Position numbers and translations under genes: made by a program
Source of the DNA: Scleroderma bovista
Taxonomy: Eukaryota > Basidiomycota > Agaricomycetes > Boletales > Sclerodermataceae
Assembly: GCA_037178675.1 (NCBI GenBank)
Contig: JAYMGJ010000186.1
Location: 1 to 51,920, forward strand
Length of the DNA: 51,920 nucleotides
Reading direction: 5' to 3'
Notes under the pieces: generated by a model
Told to the model about the DNA's origin: nothing
Database searches by the model: none
Seen by the model: the letters and a program-made list of their open reading frames with translations, nothing else
Shown: positions 24,373-32,102 of the stretch, piece by piece
Layout: the number at the start of each line of letters is the position of its first letter
Numbering within the stretch: the stretch's first letter is position 1

Positions 24373-26473
24373 ATGTTTTCATCCTTCGCTGTTTGCACAA
24401 CCACGGGAAGGGCGAATACGGGCGCAACTGGCGGCCGATCAGCTTCTCTGTCTGTTGGTGGGCCCAGAGGTTCAGCGAATGGGAAGCAATGCGAAGGAGG
24501 CCATGTCTCTTCAGTTGTCACGAGCACGAGGTCTTCCAAAGTGTCAGGTAATGTCAGACCGACTACGGTGGAGTCGTCTGTGGGCAGCAAACAGAGACGC
24601 TTCTCTGACTCCGAGGACGAACTGCAACCAGTTTCTGCCAGCCTCTCGCAATCGAAGAGTGGTGGCAACAATCCTCCCGTCGCTGGATCCACGATGCTTG
24701 AGCCTTCTCGTATACAGCAGATGAAGAAAATCGCACAGAAGATGGCTGAAGACGGTGGTGTTCCCATTGAGAAATTGAAACCGTTCATTGAGGTATGTTG
24801 TATCACTACGCATGTCAATTGTTCTAATCAGTTGCCACGCAGCTCAGCGACGTTTTCCTAATGCTGGTAGACATCAAAGTGTCTCTACTTCGTTTGGTTC
24901 CGGATGACGAGACGGAAGTGTCTGCAGCCAAAAGCCTCATCAACTCGAAAGACTTTTCTGTAAGTCATTTGTATTTTTAAACTACATTCAAGTTTATTTC
25001 CATCATGTCAGAGTTTCCTCAAAAGCAGACTTTTTGCTTGCCTGCTGTCGCCCAATCTCACGGCATATCTGACTGATGCTAACCCTCACATCATGGTAAG
25101 TCGCTACTAACTTTAGGTTACTTCTACTCACACAGTTACAGGAGTTTATTCAGCAACATATGGATGTGTTCAAGGTCACGAAGATTATGTTCAAGGACCC
25201 GGAAGTTCATGCGTTTCTCGGAAAAATGGTTGCAAGGTTGTTGACGACCATCCGAGACCAGATCAAGAGCGGGGTAAGTGCTACCACAATATTTTGATCT
25301 TGCTAACTTCCATTTAAGCTGGTCAAGTCGCTTTTCCGTCGCTCAAGCATCATGGATGTCCTTCAGCGCCTTACTCGTTCCAGTTGCAGTCATATTGATA
25401 TTGACGCTTCGCACTGGCATCGCTGTAGAGACAGTCCTGTCTCTGGGTGTGTAGATTGGTAGTACTGATACTGGACTCTTACCTTAGCTATGTAGGCTTG
25501 TACTTAGCTTACTAAGCAAAATCCTTCTCTTCAGTGTATATCATTGAGCTCAGTCTTGGAGTGACTGAACCACCCTTCCACTCTCTAGTTTCTTAGTCTC
25601 CTTAGTCCTTGGGAGCCTTGCCAGACCTCCAGAAGTCCCTGGGTCGAATGCACCTCATCTGAGGGAGCAGCCACCCAAACACATTGTTATCTTTTCATCG
25701 CGCCGCATTTTTAGTAAGTCGTCAAAAATAGCTACTGATTTTCTACTAAACAATGACCATTCCAGCGTACTTGCCTCCGAATTTTCCTGATGAATCTCCA
25801 CGACTTTCGAGATCATCCGCTCACAGAACTTTACTCCCCTTCCATCATAGATTTCATGTGCCCTACTCTTTGTGTATACGTTTCAGGACGGCTCGGCTTT
25901 GACATTGAAGTGGTGAACAACAATATGGATAATGCTGATACTGATGAGTCGCCTGACTTTCAAGGCATGCCAGTTGAAGGCGTGGATGATGAACCACACA
26001 TGTCTGATGACGATGCGGAGGGGATTTCTGACGATGAACATTCTGCGGAGGTCAACAACGATGCTGGATTCCAGGAGGGCTTGGCCGCAGACAGAGACGG
26101 AAGGAGTGACAAGGAGGATAATTTCCACTATACCCCTGAGGGTTCTGAATCACCCATAAATTTCCACCCCAAGGACTATTGGAAATATGCCGATGCTTGT
26201 CTCGATGCTGTTCGGAGGCGTGCCCATAAGGCATCGTCAAACAAGGATGAATATCAGATCACGTATGCAAGGTAAGTAATTGTCTACAGTTATTGTACAA
26301 AGCTAATTTTCTACAGCATCTTCATCCAATATCTTCAGGCGGATCTTTGCAATTTTCCTGGCCGCAAGAAAGTTCTCAAGTTGCTGAAGTCAGATGTCCA
26401 GGATGTTATCGCTGCCACTGACACCAATAGCACATCTTGGCAGAACACTATCCAGTCGCAATTAGTCTGGTGA
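24373..26473 (+). CDS. Uncharacterised multi-exon protein inside the nested element
   Basis: ATG at 24373 (MFSSFAVCTTTGRANTG). Clear GT-AG introns separate 24373-24792, 24843-24959 (LSDVFLMLVDIKVSLLRLVP), about 25012-25093, about 25142-25272 (FIQQHMDVFKVTKIMFKDPE) and about 25320-25428. After a gap of about 340 nt, coding resumes at about 25768-26272 and 26317-26473, ending IQSQLVW. The N-terminus is low-complexity Ser/Gly. The middle is helical. The 25920-26150 part is very acidic (MSDDDAEGISDDEHSAE). The C-terminus is helical again (GRKKVLKLLKSDVQDVIAAT). No domain was recognised. The 25429-25767 gap is longer than the other introns and may hold an insertion. It could be a cargo or accessory gene of the Plavaka element. 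Confidence 0.6.
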
Positions 26474-27214
26474 ATGCTAGATCTTTTTTTACAATCCTTC
26501 GCACCATCTCTTTCAACCCTTCCCCCATTTTAATTACTACATCGTAGATACTATTGTGTTATGCCGCTCGAATGACAGTGATTTGTTTGCGTTTTATTTG
26601 TTGCAGAGGTGATACACCCATGACATATGATGGATGACATTAAGCCAACATACCCTCAACAATGTTGAACAGACATAATACATTGACACACCCATGACAA
26701 TGGCACCATGGTACAAACTAACTATCCACAGGGTGATATCACTGCTACAAACTTCCGGGACACTGAATAAATGTCCCTGTCTGCATGAAAAATTAACTAC
26801 ATTGCTTGACACCGAATCTGAGCCGTGTTTACATACTCTGAACCTGACTGAGAGCCCAGGGAGACCAGATTAGGTGATGCTACTAAGTTCAATTCCAATA
26901 ACCTAAGGCACACATGCGTGGAAAAGTACAAGATTGACTGAACTGTGGCGTCAGCTGGACACTGCTGTGGTTGACATAATCCTGATGTTTTCAGCAACTG
27001 GCCGTGTACTATGGGGGTGATGTTAGAATTCGCGGGCTGGGGCGATCGGGGTGACCACGATGGGTGGATGGGTGCAAACCAGGTCCAAACGCGATGATAT
27101 ACACGGTACAACTACAAAGTATTTATCTTGTAGGTAGAACAGGTAATATATCAAAAACTAATATGTACTAATATGTCTTGTGAGTTTGACACGTAGGGAC
27201 TAATATTCTGACAG
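26474..27214. other. Gene-free stretch, probable right margin of the nested insertion
   Basis: About 740 nt without supportable genes. Somewhere before about 27200 the foreign DNA inside the Tigger element must end. I could not find inverted ends or a target duplication pairing this region with about 17820-17910. Confidence 0.4.
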
Positions 27215-27333
27215 GTGATGCCCAGTTTTCATTCAACTTATCACGTGATCTGATCAAATTCAGAGCTCTCCTACAACAGGAGGCACTCCTTACTTCCAAA
27301 CAGACTACCCTTGATGCATTTTTCATTCAGTAA
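27215..27333 (+). CDS. Displaced last exon of the Tigger transposase, with a PCNA-box
   Basis: An acceptor (ctgacag) is followed by an open frame that reads FSFNLSRDLIKFRALLQQEA and ends KQTTLDAFFIQ-stop. QTTLDAFF fits the PIP-box pattern QxxLxxFF, the PCNA-binding motif. A C-terminal PCNA-binding motif is established for Drosophila pogo transposase. The exon lies about 150 nt inside the right inverted repeat of the Tigger element, exactly where its 3' end should be, but 9.4 kb from the previous coding part. This shows that the intervening genes are an insertion. Confidence 0.75.
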
Positions 27334-27509
27334 TATACGGTACATGCTTTGTATTCTCGCAGTTAGTACTGGGTACTATCCTTGTCACATATAGTTATTA
27401 CATGTCACACTAATGTCACAAATATGTGACATTCGTCTCTGCATAATTGACACAATGCATAAACTTTTGACCGGTCCCGTTGATATGCATTTTGCCGTAC
27501 TCAACTGTA

Positions 27510-28026
27510 CATCTTAACTTATCTAACAATGCTACTAATAGGTTATTTGACTATGGTTAAATCCACTAGAGGCTATTAGCCTGCCGGAAATTGACAATCA
27601 CTTTCAACTCTGTAAGTAGTTTGGCTCACTTGATCTAGCTTGTCACTAACTCAACTTTCATATATGTTAATTGCTTTGTGTGGGTAGTTGTGATTAGGAT
27701 TATATTATGTAGTGTCTCTAACTACACCATGTATGTAGTAGTTAGTAATTGCTAATATATTTGTTGCTTTATATGCTAGTATTTGGAGTGCTATAAGAGT
27801 TTGAAAGAGTATGGTAATGGCATTAGTGTCAATCCTAGTATATAGCCCTTGTGCTAGTCCCGGAAACACTAGACCTGTACAAATGGGAGGTGTTTGTATA
27901 GGTCTGTACAGAGCAGTACAGACTCTGTGCACTCTGTGAAGCCCTGTATTAGTGGGAACCTTTCTGTGGGCTCTGTGACTCTGTACAAGTCTGTGTGGCA
28001 CTGTATAGGGAAGGGCTGGTTTGCTG
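27510..28026. other. Right arm of the inverted-end unit
   Basis: Non-coding flank outside the Tigger element. It begins with aacttatctaacaatgctac (about 27514), a copy of the sequence near 14504. It runs through AT-rich DNA into a TGTACAG-rich subterminal zone (about 27895-28005) and the end sequence AAGGGCTGGTTTGCTG. No gene is supported. Confidence 0.5.
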
Positions 28027-28056
28027 ATGTGCGGCAAAAGGGCCTTATGCAGCCGG

Positions 28057-28420
28057 CATTGAGGCCGAATGATTGCAGCAGGGCAGCTGCCATAGCAATG
28101 CAGCCAGAGGTGAATGCCACAGGGTTGCTATGGCATTGAGGCCAAATGATTGCAGCAGGGCAGCCGCCGGCCAGAAGTAAATGCCATAGGGTTGCCATGG
28201 CATTGAGGCCGAATGATTGCAGCAGGGTGCTGCCGTAGCAATGCAGCCAGAGGTGAATGCCACAGGGTTGCTGCAACATTGAGGCCGAATGATTGCAGCA
28301 GGGCACTGCCATAGCAATGTGGCCAGAGGTGAATGCCACAGGGTTGCCATGGCATTGAGGCTGAATGATTGCAGCAGGGCAGCCGCCATGGCATTGCGGG
28401 GGTAGTAGTTGCAGCAATGT
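28057..28420. repeat. Roughly 76-bp tandem repeat, about 4.5 copies
   Basis: The unit begins CATTGAGGCCGAATGATTGC, runs through AGCAGGGCAGCTGCCATAGC and ends AATGCCACAGGGTTGCCATG. Copies start at about 28057, 28134, 28201, 28277 and 28353, the last one partial. The second copy is shorter by about 10 nt. All three reverse frames stay open through the array, giving spurious proteins. Confidence 0.85.
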
Positions 28421-28457
28421 GGCCAAAGAACCATACACTAAATTGGTGTCTCACAAT

Positions 28458-29007
28458 TAGAGTTTAAAAGTCCAGTCCAGTCCGGTTTTTTTGCCTTTTT
28501 TGGAAGAGGACCGGACTGGACCGCTTTTGGAAGCCTGGGAATGGTTCATGGACCGCTTAAAGACTGGTCCAAAGTGGTTGCAACCAGTTTTCAAAAAGAC
28601 CGGTCCAAAACTGCTAAAAAAACCAGTCCAAACCACTAAAAAACCGGTTTTTTTGCATTTTATTGATGTTTTTCACATCAAAGGTGTGTCAGATAGCATC
28701 TAAATACTATTTATAGACTGTAGTAATTATATACAAGTCATTATATATTTATTTGTGCCATATTTCATCCAAAAAGATCAGTTTTACACCCCTTAAGACC
28801 CACTGCAGGCCAAAATTAGCCTGTAATATAGGGGTTTTTATACCATATATGTATTGCTTACATAATGCGGTTGCAACCAGTTGCAACCAGTCTTTTTCAT
28901 CATTCTCAAAAGTAGGCAACTGGCAACTGCAGTCCGGTTGCGACCAGTCCAGTCCAGTCCAGTTTCTGGTCTTTTTGCGGTCCTATGGACTGGACTTTTA
29001 AACTCTA
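28458..29007. mobile_element. Non-autonomous DNA element (MITE) with TAGAGTTTAAAAGTCCAGTCC ends
   Basis: The left end TAGAGTTTAAAAGTCCAGTC is matched at the right by its reverse complement (GGACTGGACTTTTAAACTCTA). The terminal zones are full of direct and inverted GGACTGGACCG and GGTTGCAACCAGT motifs, a subterminal-repeat structure seen in hAT-like MITEs. Length is about 550 nt with no transposase. The 8-nt flanks do not match, so the superfamily is not proven. Confidence 0.75.
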
Positions 29008-29476
29008 TGTGGCCGCAGTAGTGCCATAGCCACAGTCTTGCAGTGGCTGCAGTCTTGCCATGGCCACAGTCAAGTTTGCCGCCATGTTGACCATGCTGCA
29101 GTGTTGACTGTGCCACACTGTTGACCATGCTGCAATGCTGATTGACCAGCTCACTATGGTGTAATTGCTGCCGTCAGATTCTGCCACAATGCAGTACTGC
29201 CTCTATTGTGCACTGGCTCACTTATTGTATTGGTATGCTACTCCTCTCAGCCCAAGTATTTTCATGAAGACACCCATTTGTCCGGCTTAAGACTTTCACC
29301 CTACCCCATGGTGACAACACAGCCATGGGCCCACCATTGTCACTTGGTGACAATGCTTTCGGTGGCTGACCCATGTGATACAGGAAAGCCCCAGTCATAA
29401 GCCTCACTTCTGCCAGCCCGTGTAGCACGGCCAATTGTCATCATCCGCTGACCGTATAACACGGCCTACACAGGTG
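29008..29476 (-). repeat. Interspersed repeat R1, inverted copy
   Basis: Reverse complement matches 47741-48110: both read GAGCCCATGCACCTG at one end, then GATGACAAT[T/C]GGCCGTGCTA, AGTGAGGCTTATGACT, and a ATTGTCACCAAGTGACAAT hairpin. The copy here has an extra segment with a second GGCCGTG[T/C]TA[T/C]ACGG motif. It sits directly between the MITE and a DUF6589-like pseudogene. Type of element unknown. Confidence 0.7.
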
Positions 29477-29477
29477 C

Positions 29478-30463
29478 ATGGGCTCTGGCAACTCAGTATT
29501 GGATACCTATTGGAACAAGGTCAATGAGCTTGATCTCAAAGGGTTAATTTATGTGCTTACTGGGGAAGGGTACAGCCACTTGTCACCAAAGGAGAAGTGT
29601 GCAAAGCACTACTCTGTGATTAGAATGATGGTGGGTTTTGTTCTGCACCATCGTGACTAGTGGTAACAATTAATCAGAAAAAAACTATCATCAGTAGCAT
29701 CATCATGCAGGGCATGAACCAGAAAGCAAATGCTCTTCAGTGTGTTCTTGCATTCTTCCTGCAGTCCACCCATACACCCTACAAGGTCATTGATGTCCTT
29801 GCACATCTCAGAATCTCCATATCCACTGATGTGATCAACTTGGCAATCTGATCTTTATCTGTTGAGTCACAAGACATGCTACAGCACCTTGGACAGTTGT
29901 GGCTTGCTTCATATGCATACAACAACTTTGATGTTGACCTGAAAACCCATGTACCCATGGTTGAGAAGTCAAACAACTCATTGAAACACCTCACCTCAGG
30001 CTTGCTGTTACTGCTTGTTCACGGAGTGACACAAGAGCATCTTAGGTGTTCTGAGGAGCTCTGGAAGAAGTCGTTACTAAATCCACATGTCAATGAACAC
30101 CAATTACCCCCAAAGTGAACATGGAGGGACTTAGTAGTCAAACTCCATCATGAGGATCTGTCAGACACATCAGCTCTGTCATGACACGATGAATTCAATG
30201 CACATATGTTTCTCCGAGACCTCTGCACCTATGGTCCTGAATATTTCCATCAGTTCCACACCAGTATTGTAGACCCCAACCCAATCAAACAGATTCCCCT
30301 TGTGAAAACACCAATATTAGCAGCTTGTGCAATGGATGTCAACAATTCAACTGTCAGTGGAAACATTCAAGCCATTATAGAACTCCTCCAACAGGGTGGG
30401 ATTACCGATCCCTCTGACAAGTGTGCCAACTCACCAGACATATCACAATACATGATGTGCTGA
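29478..30463 (+). pseudogene. DUF6589-like fungal protein, fragment with three TGA stops
   Basis: Resembles the large DUF6589 proteins common in mushroom-forming fungi: KANALQCVLAFFLQSTHTPY, KVIDVLAHLRISISTDVINL, LASYAYNNFDVDLKTHVP, KSNNSLKHLTSGLLLLLVHG, LRCSEELWKKSLLNPH. From 29660 a single frame runs to 30463 apart from TGA at 29849-29851, 30116-30118 and 30182-30184. Each stands where Arg would fit (for example LPPK*TWRDL), so each is explained by CGA to TGA. The start and the end of the family protein are missing; R1 abuts the 5' side and LTR-like DNA the 3' side. Function of the family is unknown to me. Confidence 0.6.
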
Positions 30464-30618
30464 GGTGGAGATGGACGTAGTGACCGGAGTTGAGCTGGAG
30501 TGCAGCTATGAGGCTGGAGATGGCTGGACTAGATCCAGAGTTGTGTCTATGCCTAAGGAGAGGTCAGGCAGGCCAGGGTTAGACCGGAGTTGCGACTGGG
30601 AAAAGTATGGATATTACA
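30464..30618 (-). mobile_element. Gypsy-type LTR fragment with adjoining polypurine tract
   Basis: On the minus strand, a purine run AATGGGGGAAAT is followed at once by TGTAATATCCATAC and CCGGTC-rich sequence. This is the polypurine tract/3' LTR junction seen in the intact Gypsy at 36170. It is short (about 155 nt), ends at the DUF6589 fragment and has no partner LTR. Confidence 0.4.
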
Positions 30619-30707
30619 ATTTCCCCCATTGTGAGAGAATGTGTTTGGTACAGAATCACTTCCTTGAGCATTGATACTAGAAGTTTGGCTGTTTGGGAGG
30701 GATGCTA

Positions 30708-31067
30708 CTACTGCAGCATGCTTTGCAGGTCATGATGGACTGGGTAGCCCAGCATCCTTGGCTGTTTGTTTATGTGATGCAGCTCATTTGGCCTTTCTTG
30801 CAAGCTTTGCTGTGTGCTCATCATTGAAGTGTTCCTTCTCAGCAAGTAGTAATGCTGTCCCACAGAGGTCTTTGTCACGAGCAGCTCAACCAAAGTGTTG
30901 CCATAGAGCAGGCAATTTGCATGTTGCTCTCCATTGAATTGCAAGCAAGATATCTGGTATGTCCATCCCCTAGTATCCATTATAAGTCCATGGCCCTTCT
31001 TAAAATTCACATTACTAACCATTCCAAATGATGTTGTGGTGAGAAACTGTTGTAAATTAACCAGCAT
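30708..31067 (-). CDS. Unrecognised ORF beside the LTR fragment
   Basis: A 119-codon frame (FGMVSNVNFKKGHGLIMDTR, EQHANCLLYGNTLVELLVTK) lies just upstream, on the same strand, of the polypurine tract at about 30620. By position it could be the tail of a retrotransposon internal region. I do not recognise a domain and it may be chance. Confidence 0.3.
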   Translation of the reverse strand: MLVNLQQFLTTTSFGMVSNVNFKKGHGLIMDTRGWTYQISCLQFNGEQHANCLLYGNTLVELLVTKTSVGQHYYLLRRNTSMMSTQQSLQERPNELHHINKQPRMLGYPVHHDLQSMLQ

Positions 31068-31084
31068 GCGTTACTAGGTACTTA

Positions 31085-31368
31085 GGTGCATGACCACACA
31101 GCTTACATAAGCCTTCCTAGCGTACATACACAGTAGTATTTTCCTATTAGTCCCTCAGTAGCTTGACCATCTACTGAGGGTAAGTAGTCCACACACACTC
31201 ATTCTTACTCATACTAACTTGTAGTAGTTACTACAGGTATTACTCTAATACAGTAGCTTGACCATCTACTGAGGTTACTACAGGGTTACCAATTTCCTAC
31301 CACAGCTTCTGTCCTCTAGGTCCACTGCAGCAATCCCCAACACATTTTTTCCAAGAGGTTATGAGCCC
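31085..31368 (+). mobile_element. Copia LTR and primer-binding site
   Basis: The sequence carries CTTACATAAGC and two CCTCAGTAGCTTGACCATCT blocks homologous to the solo LTR at 16156-16446 (opposite strand). It ends just before GGTTATGAGCCC (31357-31368). That 12-mer is complementary to the anticodon stem-loop (GGGCUCAUAACC) of initiator tRNA-Met, the half-tRNA primer of some Copia elements. The LTR's 5' boundary is not clear. Confidence 0.6.
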
Positions 31369-31373
31369 TGCTC

Positions 31374-32006
31374 TTGCCTGAAGGAAGAAGCAGCTTGTGG
31401 AAAACAGGATTTACCCATACCTCGAAAGTATCAAGTGAAATGGTCCTCGAACTCCCTGAACTCGTGCGAGAAAATCAAAACTGGAAAATTTACTGCGCAC
31501 ATATCCTTGATACTAGTGCAGCTGCGGAAGGTGTAGTCAGCCACCTCGCAGGTGCAACACCAAAACCAGTCGATTCATGTGAACTCGAAGCATGGAACTT
31601 GTCTACTGCATTGGCAAAATTTATTATACTTGAAGTGATTACAGATTCCCTTCTCGAGCAACTCGTGCACCATGAGCTTGCCCACACTCTCTTCAGCCAC
31701 CTTGCAGCCATCTTTGGCAACCTCAAACCCATAGCTCTCGAGACTCCAGTGGAATGGAGCGACCAAGATGAGCCTCTTCGAGAGGACTTGCACCTCAAGT
31801 CGGATGGCACTGACTCAGCATGCACTGCAGAAATTGTCAAAGGAAAAGATGTTGAAAGAGCTGGCACAGCCACAGAAAACGCCGAGGAACCACCATACGC
31901 ACCAGATGGACTGTCAAGGCCAGACAGGAACCAGGAGAAGGAGCAGAGTGGACAGGAGCGGATTGCACACGACACAGATTGTGATGAAGACTATAGTAAT
32001 TGTTGA
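31374..32006 (+). pseudogene. Copia Gag-like fragment
   Basis: Frame open to 32006 and placed right after the LTR/PBS at 31357. The part ELPELVRENQNWKIYCAHIL then FIILEVITDSLLEQLVHHE resembles the N-terminal Gag of fungal Copia elements (a 'W..W...' target region followed by a helical domain). It then becomes acidic and ends early (DTDCDEDYSNC). No zinc knuckle, protease or pol follows; another LTR begins at 32103. It is a truncated element. Confidence 0.5.
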
Positions 32007-32102
32007 AGTCGCACGTGCACCCGGCGTAAACTGTTGATGAAGTGTGCACAAGACTGCAACCCATATTAGTGTAGACTTAGTAATAGTCCTCTTTAGAGTA
32101 GA

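Larger units (their letters stand above)
14862..27507 (+). mobile_element. pogo/Tigger-type (Tc1/mariner) DNA transposon, interrupted by a nested element
   Basis: Perfect 23-bp terminal inverted repeats begin CAGTTGAGTACGGCAAAAT (14862-14884 and, inverted, 27485-27507). They are flanked on both sides by TA (14860-14861 and 27508-27509), the target duplication of this superfamily. The interior encodes a CENP-B/DDE transposase (15095-17815) and, at the far right, its last exon (27215-27333). About 9.4 kb between these parts is foreign and carries a Plavaka transposase and two other genes. The element also contains a solo Copia LTR. Confidence 0.9.
12208..28026. mobile_element. Large unit bounded by matching inverted ends (composite, about 15.8 kb)
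   Basis: The left end CAGCAAAACAGCCCTT (12208-12223) is matched at the right end by the reverse complement of CAGCAAACCAGCCCTT (28011-28026), 15 of 16 bases. Inside both ends lie many TACAG/TGTACAG motifs (12230-12305 and about 27895-28005), like the subterminal repeats of large fungal DNA transposons. No clear target duplication was found; ATGTG occurs near both ends but with 8 extra nt on the left. Without the Tigger element (14862-27507) the remaining host unit would be about 3.2 kb with no transposase, so it may be a non-autonomous element. Family is not assigned. Confidence 0.5.

Noticed and set aside
25429..25767. Solo LTR in the 24373 gene
   Set aside because: A TG...CA segment can be drawn but there is no matching 5-bp duplication and no similarity to the other LTRs here.
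17830..27200. CACTA-type terminal repeats for the Plavaka insertion
   Set aside because: Weak matches such as gtatacgtgtagtac (about 17849) and gatatacacggtacaac (about 27094) are too short and imperfect to call as ends.
12208..28026. A single giant mobile element with all inner genes as cargo (Starship-like)
   Set aside because: No tyrosine-recombinase captain gene is seen. The Tigger TIRs, TA duplications and split transposase show stepwise nesting rather than one cargo element.
27869..28454. Three overlapping minus-strand ORFs (108-189 aa), Ala/Cys/His-rich
   Set aside because: They are frames of the 76-bp tandem repeat and repeat their own sequence; no start, splice or homology support.
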